Below the pieces are notes generated by a model that saw only the letters and a program-made list of their open reading frames with translations, searched no databases and was not told the origin of the DNA. Below, piece after piece: positions 27,492 through 35,734 of a stretch of 64,000 nucleotides of DNA (its first letter is position 1; each line of letters starts with the position of its first letter). This DNA comes from Rhizobium altiplani. Its GTDB lineage: Bacteria; Pseudomonadota; Alphaproteobacteria; Rhizobiales; Rhizobiaceae. The stretch is taken from assembly GCF_001542405.1 (NCBI RefSeq), contig NZ_LNCD01000140.1, forward strand, positions 162,062 through 226,061. The letters are read 5' to 3'. The translations under genes and the position numbers were made by a program.

Positions 27492-27526
27492 GTCTGCGTT
27501 TTAAGCCTAAACATATCTTGTATAGT

Positions 27527-27544
27527 TGTCTATATCAATAGACA
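27527..27544. promoter_or_regulatory. inverted repeat, probable PhnF operator
   Basis: TGTCTA and TAGACA flank a 6-base spacer; a GTATAG half-like element lies just upstream at 27520-27525. Known GntR/HutC-type PhnF operators contain GTCTA-type arms. The dyad ends 16 bases before the phnG start codon, a good position for repression of the phnG operon. Confidence 0.6.
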
Positions 27545-27560
27545 TTTAAAGGATGTGGCG

Positions 27561-28028
27561 ATGACCTTAGCGGAAAAGAATGAGACGGCGGCAGGTGGGC
27601 GCAAGCGCGTCATCGACCTGCTTGCTCGCGCGGAACGGCAGGAATTGCTGGCGGCATGGGACAAGCTGGCGGAAAAGCCTGCGGTCCAGCCGGTGCGTGG
27701 ACCGGAAATGGGCCTCGTCATGGTTCGCGGCCGGATGGGTGGCGGCGGTGCGCCGTTCAACCTCGGCGAGGTAACGGTCACCCGCGCCACCGTGCGCCTC
27801 GCATCAGGCACCGTCGGTCACGCCCAAGTGCTCGGCACCGATCGCGAGAAGGCCCGACTTTCAGCCATCTTCGACGCCCTCTGGCAGGAGCCGGTAACGC
27901 AGCCGCTTGTCGAGCAGGCGCTTCTTCAGCCGATCGCTTCCCGCGTCGCCGATGCCGATCGCCGCAAGGCCGACGAGACGGCGGCAACGCGCGTCGATTT
28001 CTTCACCATGGTTCGCGGAGACGACTGA
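27561..28028 (+). CDS. phnG: carbon-phosphorus lyase core subunit PhnG
   Basis: The product is 155 residues. PhnG is one of the four proteins (G, H, I, J) of the C-P lyase core that moves the phosphonate onto the ribose of ATP and cleaves the C-P bond. Family blocks are RVIDLLARAERQELLAAWDKLA, PVRGPEMGLVMVRGRMGGGGAPFNLGEVTVTRATV, in which GGGGxPFNLGE is diagnostic. The ATG at 27561 follows AAAGGATG. Its stop shares one base with the phnH start (TGATG). Confidence 0.94.
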   Translation: MTLAEKNETAAGGRKRVIDLLARAERQELLAAWDKLAEKPAVQPVRGPEMGLVMVRGRMGGGGAPFNLGEVTVTRATVRLASGTVGHAQVLGTDREKARLSAIFDALWQEPVTQPLVEQALLQPIASRVADADRRKADETAATRVDFFTMVRGDD

Positions 28029-28651
28029 TGAGCCTCAAGACGGAAGTTCCTAAGAATGACGTGTTGGCCGGAGGCTTCGCCGAGCCGGTCTTCCACGCCC
28101 AGAGCGTGTTCAAGCTGATGATGGATGCGATGGCGCGTCCGGGCACGATCCAGACGGTCGCCCCCGATGCTCTGCCGCCGGCCCCGCTCGGCGTTGCATC
28201 AGGCGCGATCGCCCTCACGCTCTGCGACCATGACACGCCCGTCTGGCTGTCATCAGGGCTGGCAAAATCCGCCGTGCCGCAATGGCTCGGCTTCCATACC
28301 GGGGCGCCGGTGACGTCGGAGAAGGCCGAAGCGCGCTTCGCCTTTGTCGAAGCCGGAACACCTCTGTCGTCGTTCGGTCTCTTCGCCGCAGGCACGCAGG
28401 AGTATCCGGACCGTTCGACGACTGTTGTCATCGAACTGGCGGATATCGAAGGCGGCCGTAAGCTGGCGCTCATGGGCCCCGGCATCAAGATGGTCACCGA
28501 CATCGCGCCGCTTGGCCTGCCAGATACCTTCCTCCGCCTATGGACGGAGAACCGCGCCCTCTTCCCGCGCGGCATCGACATCGTGCTGACCTCGGGCAGC
28601 CGGTTCGTCTGCCTGCCGCGCACCACCAAGATCACCGCGACGGAGATGTGA
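28028..28651 (+). CDS. phnH: carbon-phosphorus lyase core subunit PhnH
   Basis: The product is 207 residues. PhnH has a PLP-transferase-like fold without cofactor and is part of the G2H2I2J2 core complex. The diagnostic opening FHAQSVFKLMMDAMARPGTIQ and the AALTLCDHDTPVWL-type block are visible, as is GPGIKMVTDIAPLGLP. It overlaps phnG by one base and phnI starts 3 bases after its stop, so translation is coupled. Confidence 0.94.
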   Translation: MSLKTEVPKNDVLAGGFAEPVFHAQSVFKLMMDAMARPGTIQTVAPDALPPAPLGVASGAIALTLCDHDTPVWLSSGLAKSAVPQWLGFHTGAPVTSEKAEARFAFVEAGTPLSSFGLFAAGTQEYPDRSTTVVIELADIEGGRKLALMGPGIKMVTDIAPLGLPDTFLRLWTENRALFPRGIDIVLTSGSRFVCLPRTTKITATEM

Positions 28652-28654
28652 CCC

Positions 28655-29764
28655 ATGTATGTTGCTGTCAAAGGGGGCGAGGCCGCCATTGCCAACGCCC
28701 ATCGCCTGCTGGCGGATCGCCGTCGCGGCGACCGTTCGTTGCCGGCTATCGGTATCGACCAGATCGTGGCGCAGCTGGCGCTGGCGGTCGACCGTGTCAT
28801 GGCCGAAGCCTCGCTCTACGATCGCACGCTTGCAGCGCTTGCCGTCCGCCAGTCGCGCGGCGACATGATCGAAGCGATCTTCCTGCTTCGCGCCTATCGC
28901 ACGACGCTACCGCGCTTCGGCTATAGCAAGCCTGTTGACACCGCCCGCATGAAGATCGAGCGTCGCGTCTCCGCCACCTACAAGGATCTGCCCGGCGGCC
29001 AACTGCTCGGCCCGACCTTCGACTACACGCATCGCCTTCTCGACCCTTCGCTGCTGACTGACGAAGCTGTCGAAGAACCGACGCTTCGCGAGGCAGAAAC
29101 TGGCCGCGTCATGCGCGTTTCGGAAATCCTGGCGCAGGAAGGCCTGATCGAGGGCGATGGCGAAATGCCGGAGGATCACGAGATCGGCGACCTGACCCGC
29201 GAGCCGATGGAATTCCCGATGACCCGCGATCTGCGCCTGCAGGCGCTGGCGCGTGGCGATGAAGGCTTCCTGCTGGCGCTCGGCTATTCCACGCAGCGCG
29301 GCTACGGCCGCAACCATCCCTTCACCGGCGAAATCCGCATCGGCGAAGTGGAAGTGGAGTTCGATGTTCCCGAACTCGGCTTCGCCGTCTCGCTCGGCAC
29401 CATCCAGCTGACCGAATGCCAGATGGTCAACCAGTTCAAGGGTTCGTCCAAGGCACCGCCGCAGTTTACCCGAGGCTACGGCCTGGTCTTCGGCCAGAGC
29501 GAGCGCAAGGCAATGTCCATGTCGCTCGTCGATCGTGCGCTGCGCGCCGAAGAACTCGGCGAGGACATCACGGCTCCGGCACAGGACGAGGAATTCGTCA
29601 TCTCGCATGCCGACAATGTGCAGTCGACCGGCTTCGTCGAACACTTGAAGTTGCCGCACTACGTCGACTTCCAGGCGGAACTCGATTTGGTTCGCCGCAT
29701 GCGCAACGAATTCGAAGCCAACCGCATCGGCGGCGATGACACTATCAAGGAGGCTGCGGAATGA
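28655..29764 (+). CDS. phnI: carbon-phosphorus lyase core subunit PhnI
   Basis: The product is 369 residues. PhnI has nucleosidase activity and, with G and H, joins phosphonate to the C1 of ribose of ATP, releasing adenine. The opening MYVAVKGGEAAIANAHRLL is typical; LALGYSTQRGYGRNHPF and the ASHADNVQSTGFVEHLKLPHY-type block near the end are diagnostic (here VISHADNVQSTGF). The stop overlaps the phnJ start by 4 bases (ATGA, 29761-29764). Confidence 0.95.
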   Translation: MYVAVKGGEAAIANAHRLLADRRRGDRSLPAIGIDQIVAQLALAVDRVMAEASLYDRTLAALAVRQSRGDMIEAIFLLRAYRTTLPRFGYSKPVDTARMKIERRVSATYKDLPGGQLLGPTFDYTHRLLDPSLLTDEAVEEPTLREAETGRVMRVSEILAQEGLIEGDGEMPEDHEIGDLTREPMEFPMTRDLRLQALARGDEGFLLALGYSTQRGYGRNHPFTGEIRIGEVEVEFDVPELGFAVSLGTIQLTECQMVNQFKGSSKAPPQFTRGYGLVFGQSERKAMSMSLVDRALRAEELGEDITAPAQDEEFVISHADNVQSTGFVEHLKLPHYVDFQAELDLVRRMRNEFEANRIGGDDTIKEAAE

Positions 29765-30642
29765 CCGATCTAGCCAGCTACAATTTCGCTTACCTCGACG
29801 AACAGACGAAGCGCATGATCCGCCGCGCGATCTTGAAGGCGATCGCCATCCCCGGCTACCAGGTACCCTTCGCCTCGCGCGAAATGCCGATGCCGTACGG
29901 CTGGGGCACCGGCGGCGTGCAGGTCACGGCCTCGATCATCGGGCCGGATGACGTGCTGAAGGTCATCGACCAGGGCGCCGACGATACGACCAACGCCGTC
30001 TCGATCCGCGCATTCTTCCAGAAGGTCGCAAGCGTCGCAGTGACGACGCATACCAAGGATGCAACGATCATCCAGACCCGCCACCGTATCCCGGAAGAAA
30101 AGCTCGCCGCCAACCAGGTGCTGGTCTACCAGGTTCCGATCCCGGAACCGCTGCGCTTCCTCGAGCCGCGCGAGACCGAAACCCGCAAGATGCACGCGCT
30201 TGAGGAATACGGTCTCATGCATGTGAAGCTCTATGAGGACATCGCGCATAACGGCCGCATCTCCAAGACCTATGCCTATCCGGTCAAGGTCGCCGGCCGC
30301 TACGTCATGGACCCGTCGCCGACGCCGAAGTTCGACAATCCGAAAATGCACATGTCGGACGCGCTGCAGCTCTTCGGGGCAGGGCGCGAGAAGCGCATCT
30401 ATGCCGTTCCGCCCTACACCGAAGTCGTCAGCCTCGATTTCGACGACTATCCCTTCGAGATCCAGCGCTTCGGCAAGCCCTGTGCGCTCTGCGGCGCGGA
30501 AGAGGTCTATCTCGACGAGGTCATCCTCGATGACAAGGGCGGGCGCATGTTCGTCTGCTCCGACACTGACCATTGCGAAGATCGCCGCGCCCATGGGCAT
30601 GCCGGCGAGATGTTGGCACCCAATCAGGAGGCCGCCGAATGA
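29761..30642 (+). CDS. phnJ: alpha-D-ribose 1-methylphosphonate 5-phosphate C-P lyase PhnJ
   Basis: The product is 293 residues. PhnJ is the radical-SAM subunit that breaks the C-P bond and makes a 1,2-cyclic ribose phosphate. The unusual cysteine cluster is near the C-terminus: PCALCGAEE followed by FVCSDTDHCED, matching the four Cys of the family, three of which bind the iron-sulfur cluster and one forms a thiyl radical. The N-terminal YNFAYLDEQTKRMIRRAILKAIAIPGYQVPF is diagnostic. It overlaps phnK by 4 bases. Confidence 0.96.
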   Translation: MTDLASYNFAYLDEQTKRMIRRAILKAIAIPGYQVPFASREMPMPYGWGTGGVQVTASIIGPDDVLKVIDQGADDTTNAVSIRAFFQKVASVAVTTHTKDATIIQTRHRIPEEKLAANQVLVYQVPIPEPLRFLEPRETETRKMHALEEYGLMHVKLYEDIAHNGRISKTYAYPVKVAGRYVMDPSPTPKFDNPKMHMSDALQLFGAGREKRIYAVPPYTEVVSLDFDDYPFEIQRFGKPCALCGAEEVYLDEVILDDKGGRMFVCSDTDHCEDRRAHGHAGEMLAPNQEAAE

Positions 30643-31415
30643 GCGACACCCCGCTTCTCAAAGTCAACGACGTCTCGAAGTTCTACGGCAACCGTATCGG
30701 CTGCCGGAACGTCTCCTTCGAGCTCTGGCCCGGCGAAGTGCTCGCCATCGTCGGTGAATCCGGCTCAGGCAAGACGACGCTGCTCAATTGCATCTCGACG
30801 CGGTTGATGCCGACCACCGGCAGCGTCGAATACCACATGCGCGACGGCGCCTATCGCGACCTCTACCGCATGAACGAAGCCGAGCGCCGCTTCCTGATGC
30901 GCACGGACTGGGGTTTCGTGCATCAGAATCCGGCTGACGGTCTGCGCATGACGGTGTCTGCGGGTGCAAATGTCGGCGAACGCCTGATGGCGATCGGCGA
31001 CCGCCACTACGGCAACATCCGCTCCACAGCTATCGACTGGCTGCAGCGCGTCGAGATCGACGAAGGCCGTATCGATGACCAGCCGCGCGCCTTCTCCGGC
31101 GGCATGCGCCAGCGTCTGCAGATCGCCCGCAATCTGGTGACCGGCCCGCGTCTGGTGTTCATGGACGAGCCGACCGGCGGCCTCGACGTGTCGGTGCAGG
31201 CGCGCTTGCTCGATCTCGTGCGTGGTCTCGTCAACGATCTAGGCCTTGCCGCGATCATCGTCACCCACGACCTCGCCGTCGCGCGCCTGCTGTCGCACCG
31301 CATGATGGTGATGAAGGATGGCCATGTCGTCGAGCATGGGCTGACCGATCGCGTCCTCGACGATCCGCGCGAGCCGTACACGCAGCTCCTCGTTTCCTCC
31401 ATCCTGCAGGTCTGA
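30639..31415 (+). CDS. phnK: C-P lyase ABC-type ATPase PhnK
   Basis: The product is 258 residues. Walker A is GESGSGKTTLL, signature FSGGMRQRLQ, Walker B LVFMDEPTGGLD. Despite the ABC family, PhnK binds the core complex through PhnJ and has no membrane partner. It begins inside the last codons of phnJ and is followed by phnL after 64 bases. Confidence 0.93.
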   Translation: MSDTPLLKVNDVSKFYGNRIGCRNVSFELWPGEVLAIVGESGSGKTTLLNCISTRLMPTTGSVEYHMRDGAYRDLYRMNEAERRFLMRTDWGFVHQNPADGLRMTVSAGANVGERLMAIGDRHYGNIRSTAIDWLQRVEIDEGRIDDQPRAFSGGMRQRLQIARNLVTGPRLVFMDEPTGGLDVSVQARLLDLVRGLVNDLGLAAIIVTHDLAVARLLSHRMMVMKDGHVVEHGLTDRVLDDPREPYTQLLVSSILQV

Positions 31416-31479
31416 TCGCGAATGCTGTTCGGACTCCGGCTACAGGTGTCCGTGGCAAGCGAAACTAAGGAAAGAAATC

Positions 31480-32190
31480 ATGGCAACGCCACTCGTTGTT
31501 TCTGAAGTCGTCAAGAGCTTCACCATGCACCTGCGCGACGGCATCAAGCTGCCGGTCGTTTCGGACGTATCCTTTTCCGTGGCATCCGGGGAATGCGTCG
31601 TCCTCGGCGGCCCTTCGGGCATCGGCAAGAGCTCGCTCCTGAAGATGACCTACGGCAACTATGCCGTCGATAGCGGCCAGATCCTCATCAAGCATCATGA
31701 CAAGATCGTCGATCTGGCGACCGCTGACCCGCGCACGATCATCGACGTTCGTCGCCACACACTCGGCTATGTCAGCCAGTTCCTGCGCACCGTGCCGCGT
31801 GTCGCGGCGATTGACGTTGTTGCCGAGCCGCTGGTCGCCCGCGGCGAGAAGGCGGAAACGGCGCGGGAGAAGGCGGCAAACCTTCTCTCGAAGCTGAACC
31901 TGCCGGAAGCGCTCTGGCAGCTCCCGCCCGCCACTTTCTCCGGCGGCGAGCAGCAGCGCGTCAATATCGCCCGCGGCTTCATCACCGAGCATACCGTCCT
32001 GCTCCTCGACGAGCCGACGGCCTCGCTCGACGCCAGGAACCGCGCCGTCGTCGTCGGCATGATCGAGGAGAAGAAGAAGGCGGGCGTCGCCCTTCTCGGC
32101 ATCTTCCACGATGAGGAAGTGCGCGAGGCCGTCGCCGACCGCATTCTCGACGTTCAGAAGTTCTCGCCGCGAAAGGCAATCGCCGCATGA
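31480..32190 (+). CDS. phnL: C-P lyase ABC-type ATPase PhnL
   Basis: The product is 236 residues. Walker A is GPSGIGKSSLLK, signature FSGGEQQRVNIA, Walker B VLLLDEPTASLD. PhnL is required for C-P lyase in vivo and works with PhnK on the core complex. The start follows AAGGAAAGAAATC. The stop overlaps the next gene by 4 bases (ATGA, 32187-32190). Confidence 0.93.
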   Translation: MATPLVVSEVVKSFTMHLRDGIKLPVVSDVSFSVASGECVVLGGPSGIGKSSLLKMTYGNYAVDSGQILIKHHDKIVDLATADPRTIIDVRRHTLGYVSQFLRTVPRVAAIDVVAEPLVARGEKAETAREKAANLLSKLNLPEALWQLPPATFSGGEQQRVNIARGFITEHTVLLLDEPTASLDARNRAVVVGMIEEKKKAGVALLGIFHDEEVREAVADRILDVQKFSPRKAIAA

Positions 32191-32804
32191 GCCGCATGAT
32201 TGGCCTCGAGCCCTATTTCCATGAAACGGCATCCGTGAAGAACGCCACCTTCGGCCGCTTCACGGAGGTCTCGGAGCGTTGCCGCATCGAGGAAGTCGAG
32301 TTCGGCGACTATTCCTATGTCATGCAGGACGGCGCCATCTGGTGCGCGACGATCGGCAAGTTCGTCAACATCGCCGCCTCGGTGCGCATCAACGCCACCA
32401 ACCACCCGACCTGGCGCGCAACGCTGCACCATTTCACCTATCGCGCCGCCGACTATTGGCCGGATGCCGATATGGAGACCGATTTCTTCGAATGGCGTCG
32501 CTCCAACCGCGTCGTCGTCGGCCATGACGTCTGGATCGGCCACGGTGTGACCATCCTGCCAGGTGTTACGGTCGGCAATGGCGCGGTCATCGGCGCCGGT
32601 GCCGTCGTCTCCAAGGATGTTGCCCCTTACACCATCGTCGGCGGCGTCCCCGCCAAGCTGATCCGCGAACGCTTCCCGAAGGAGGTCGGCGAACGCATGG
32701 ACAAGCTCGCCTGGTGGGATTGGGAGCACGACCGCCTGCGGGTCGCGCTGGCCGATTTCCGCGCGCTGAGCGCCGAAGATTTCCTCGCCCGCTACGAAGC
32801 ATGA
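32187..32804 (+). CDS. phosphonate-locus hexapeptide-repeat transferase (left-handed beta-helix family)
   Basis: The product is 205 residues. The N-terminal third has imperfect hexapeptide repeats (SVKNATFGRFTEVSERCRIEEVEFGDYSYV) and the second block, VVVGHDVWIGHGVTILPGVTVG, followed by GAVIGAGAVVSKDV and YTIVGGVPAKLIRERF, is typical of xenobiotic/streptogramin-type acetyltransferases with the catalytic His in GHDVWIGHG. Members occur regularly in phn operons; the substrate is unproven, possibly an aminoalkylphosphonate as for PhnO. It is translationally coupled to phnL and closes the operon. Confidence 0.85.
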   Translation: MSRMIGLEPYFHETASVKNATFGRFTEVSERCRIEEVEFGDYSYVMQDGAIWCATIGKFVNIAASVRINATNHPTWRATLHHFTYRAADYWPDADMETDFFEWRRSNRVVVGHDVWIGHGVTILPGVTVGNGAVIGAGAVVSKDVAPYTIVGGVPAKLIRERFPKEVGERMDKLAWWDWEHDRLRVALADFRALSAEDFLARYEA

Positions 32805-33159
32805 TCGGGCGCCCCAGACTGGGGCGCTCATTCTGCCCGGAGCTTGACCGGCCCAAAATCGGCCGGCTGACCGCCGTTGCTCGCGGCACGCCTGGGTGCC
32901 TAAAACTTGCAGCCGACGAAGCATCGGCTCACCCCATTGTCACAATAGTCGCGCCAGTCTCTGCTAAGAAAGAACAGGAGACGACCCCTGTTTGCCGCAA
33001 GGATAACCACGCGTCTTGGGCGTGGATGAGCTTGCGCGAATGCCAATTCCTGTAAGAATCGGAAACACATTGTGACTAAGTCTTTACAAAAGCTACCCTT
33101 TTCCGACTTGTCTCGTAAACCTACTTCATGGATATTAGACTGATCTTGAGGAAGTCATC
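32805..33159. other. 355-base intergenic region after the phnG-L operon
   Basis: The hairpin at 32809-32827 is the only strong structure. A second GC-rich dyad (GACCGGCC ... GGCCGGCTGACC, about 32845-32872) follows. The last 100 bases are AT-richer and should hold the promoter of the next gene. No frame gives a convincing protein. Confidence 0.5.
32809..32827 (+). terminator. hairpin at the end of the phnG-L operon
   Basis: GCGCCCC and GGGGCGC pair perfectly around AGACT, two bases after the stop codon of the hexapeptide transferase gene. Only a weak T-containing stretch follows (TCATTCT), so termination may be partial. Confidence 0.5.
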
Positions 33160-33561
33160 ATGATCAGAATGATTGAAGATCCGGCGGAATTGGCCGGCGA
33201 AGATATCACTGGCAAGTATATTCTGCGCAAGCTCAACTATCATTGGTTCGCCTACGGCAAGGCTGCGATCGTGACCGCCTGCAAGGGCACGATCCTGGAG
33301 CTTGATCGTGAGGAAACGGTCTATTCCGAGCATTGGGGCCGCCGCGCCTACACGGGAACCGGCAAGCGCTATCCGGGTGGTATCTGTCCGATATCGGCGG
33401 TCGCCTGCGTCTGCGATACGCCGGACGACGTAAATGCCGTCATCCAGCTCGATGTCGACGCGCAGGACGAGTTCTACCGGTTGATCGCCAAGACGGAAGC
33501 CAAGGTTCGCGCCCTTGCGTCTTCGTCAGAGAACACGGTGTTTCTGGCGGCTGCCGAATAA
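33160..33561 (+). CDS. hypothetical protein
   Basis: The product is 133 residues, with no signal peptide or membrane helix. It reads as a compact cytoplasmic alpha/beta protein; notable are LNYHWFAYGKAAIVTACKGTI, an aromatic-rich YSEHWGRRAYTGTGKRYPGG loop, and two Cys in SAVACVCDTPDD. Codon use matches the neighbours and GAGGAAG stands before the ATG, so I believe it is a gene. I do not recognise the family. It stands alone between the two phn operons. Confidence 0.6.
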   Translation: MIRMIEDPAELAGEDITGKYILRKLNYHWFAYGKAAIVTACKGTILELDREETVYSEHWGRRAYTGTGKRYPGGICPISAVACVCDTPDDVNAVIQLDVDAQDEFYRLIAKTEAKVRALASSSENTVFLAAAE

Positions 33562-33639
33562 GTCTGGCGTTCCTGGTGGTTCGGTATAAGACCGAGCCTC
33601 CCGCGATCCGTCCTCGCGGATGGATGTCACAAGGCGCAA

Positions 33640-34170
33640 ATGACCGACAACACCGACACTATTCTCCTTGCTGAAAATATTGGCTCCAGGCACGATCTCC
33701 ACGTCTTCGCCGACGGTTGTTACGAACCCGATTCAGGGGAGGGCGGCTGGGCATTTGTGGTCTTTCGCGACGATGCCGAAGTCGCCTCCGGTTTTGGCTG
33801 CGTCAGGGACACCGCCAGCAATGCGACGGAACTGATCGCGCTGCTCGAAGCGGTGGCGTGGATCAACAGCAATGCAGCGGGGGAAACAGCCGTCGTCTGG
33901 TCCGACTCCGTTTACGCCGTCAAAGGCTGCAATCACTGGCGCCACATCTGGAAGAACAACGGCTGGAAGAAGATAAGCGCCAACGCGAAGGTCCGAAGCC
34001 GCACCATCGCAAATCCGGATCTTTGGAAGGCGATAGACGCTCAACTCTCGCGCAATCGCCTGCTGACGATCGCCTGGTGCAAGGGCCATTCGGGCCTTGC
34101 CGGCAACGAGCGCGCGGATGAACTCGCCGAGCGCGGCCGCCTGTCACTGCGTGGCAAGGGTATCCGATGA
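33640..34170 (+). CDS. ribonuclease H family protein
   Basis: The product is 176 residues with a type-1 RNase H fold. The catalytic acids are in order: Asp in HVFADGCYEP, Glu in NATELIALLEAV, Asp in VVWSDSVYAVKG, and Asp in NERADELAERG, with the His of CKGHSGLAGNE before the last. Such proteins cut RNA in RNA-DNA hybrids. The N-terminal 20 residues are an extension beyond classic RnhA and the central sequence is divergent, so it may be a second RNase HI rather than the housekeeping copy. Confidence 0.8.
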   Translation: MTDNTDTILLAENIGSRHDLHVFADGCYEPDSGEGGWAFVVFRDDAEVASGFGCVRDTASNATELIALLEAVAWINSNAAGETAVVWSDSVYAVKGCNHWRHIWKNNGWKKISANAKVRSRTIANPDLWKAIDAQLSRNRLLTIAWCKGHSGLAGNERADELAERGRLSLRGKGIR

Positions 34171-34325
34171 GAGTTGACCCACGTCGGCCCGCGCGCGGAA
34201 GTGCAGGTTTCCAATAGGCGCCGCCGGCACGTGACCATCGCTCGCAGCTGTCCGAAACGCCTTGAGGGCAGGTGGCTGCACGCGCCGCCGTCGCCGTTGC
34301 CGCAATCAACTCTTGGCTTCGGCCC

Positions 34326-34538
34326 TCACGCCCATGGGTTCTTCGCCAGCTGCCATTCACCGGTCTCGTCAGGTTCGACGCGCTTGTTGCCGCGGTAGAA
34401 GATCGGCAGTCCGGTCTTCTTGTCCATGGAAAAGCGGCTGGGTGTGAACTTCTCGTCCTCGTGTCCGCGGATGGCGAGAGCGAGGGCCTCTTTGAACTTC
34501 CCGTCTTTGCACAGGCTTTTGAAGAGTGTCTGGTCCAT
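34326..34538 (-). CDS. small hypothetical protein
   Basis: The product is 70 residues, highly charged, with an N-terminal amphipathic helix (TLFKSLCKDGKFKEALALAI) and a C-terminal part with a regular KKTGLPIFYRGNKRVEPDETGEWQLA pattern like a small beta sheet. A GGAG lies 7 bases before the ATG. I do not recognise it. It is the only minus-strand gene between the phn operons. Confidence 0.55.
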   Translation of the reverse strand: MDQTLFKSLCKDGKFKEALALAIRGHEDEKFTPSRFSMDKKTGLPIFYRGNKRVEPDETGEWQLAKNPWA

Positions 34539-34717
34539 CGCTTTACTCCACTATCGTCGGGTCCCGGATTGCCTGCCATCGACTGGCGGTCCGGTCAACC
34601 GTCAATGGCGACAGGCCGGGGGTTGAAATCGCGAGGCGAGACGCCGACCGGCAGGCTCTTATCTTCATGCAAACCGGCCGGGTTTCGTTATGCCCCAAAA
34701 CTCGATTATGACAGTCC

Positions 34718-34735
34718 TTACATAAAACTGACATT
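34718..34735 (+). promoter_or_regulatory. Pho box upstream of phnC
   Basis: CTTACATAAAACTGACAT consists of two CTxxCAT half-sites separated by AAAA, very close to the PhoB consensus CTGTCAT-AAAA-CTGTCAT. It lies about 63 bases before the phnC start, as expected for activation under phosphate limitation. The orthologous transport operon in S. meliloti (phoCDET) is PhoB-controlled. Confidence 0.75.
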
Positions 34736-34797
34736 GGAGGTTCATGAACCGGGACTAATGCACTCCCTCATATCGCATCTGGACTATGAGGAAGAGC

Positions 34798-35646
34798 ATG
34801 ATGTTCGAACTGAAGAATGTCACCCGCCGTTTCGGAAAGAAGACAGCTGTTGATTCCGTGACGCTCGACATTCCTCAGGGCCAGATGGTCGGCATCATCG
34901 GCCGGTCCGGCGCCGGCAAGTCCACGCTTCTGCGGATGATCAACCGCCTGCAGGAGCCGACGTCGGGCTCGATCCATTTCGCCGGCGTCGAGGTTTCCAG
35001 TCTCCGTGGCCAGGCGCTGCGCAACTGGCAGCGTGATTGCGCGATGATCTTCCAGCAGTTCAATCTCGTTCCGCGTCTCGACGTTCTGACCAACGTCATG
35101 CTCGGTCGTCTCAACCATCGTTCGACCACGATGAGCCTGCTCGGTCTTTTTAGCCGCGAAGAGCGCATCCACGCCATCGCTGCCCTTGAGCGTCTCGGCA
35201 TCGAGCAGACGGCTTTGCAGATGGCCGGCACTCTGTCGGGCGGCCAGCAGCAGCGCGTGGCGATTGCCCGCGCCCTGATGCAGAACCCGAAGATGGTGCT
35301 TGCCGACGAGCCGATCGCCTCGCTCGACCCGCTCAATGCGAAGATCGTCATGGACGCGCTGCGCGATATCAACGAGCGCGAAGGCATCACCGTCATCACC
35401 AACCTTCATACGCTCGATACGGCCCGCAACTATTGCGAACGCATCGTCGGGATGGCCGCTGGCCGCGTCGTGTTCGATGGCAGGCCTTCCGAATTGACCG
35501 CCGATGCCGTCAAGCAGATCTACGGCACCGACAAGGATGGCGCCGGCATCGACGAGACGATGACCTCGACCTCGATCAACATTCCAGCGGCCGTTGCCGC
35601 CAATCAATCCGCCGGCTTGCAACCGCTGGCGCTGGCCGGTCTCTGA
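34798..35646 (+). CDS. phnC: phosphonate ABC importer ATPase PhnC
   Basis: The product is about 282 residues. Walker A is GRSGAGKSTLLR, signature LSGGQQQRVAIA, Walker B MVLADEPIASLD. A C-terminal extension of about 35 residues follows the ATPase domain. GAGGAAG precedes the ATG at 34798; starts at 34786 and 34801 are also in frame. It opens the transport operon phnC-D-E-E. Confidence 0.94.
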   Translation: MMFELKNVTRRFGKKTAVDSVTLDIPQGQMVGIIGRSGAGKSTLLRMINRLQEPTSGSIHFAGVEVSSLRGQALRNWQRDCAMIFQQFNLVPRLDVLTNVMLGRLNHRSTTMSLLGLFSREERIHAIAALERLGIEQTALQMAGTLSGGQQQRVAIARALMQNPKMVLADEPIASLDPLNAKIVMDALRDINEREGITVITNLHTLDTARNYCERIVGMAAGRVVFDGRPSELTADAVKQIYGTDKDGAGIDETMTSTSINIPAAVAANQSAGLQPLALAGL

Positions 35647-35734
35647 GAGGGGCGGCCTCGATCGTAAGCCCGCGTTATGGGCACCTTCTTCTAACCAGAG
35701 ATCGCCGGGGACACCGGTCAATCAGGAGAGTACC

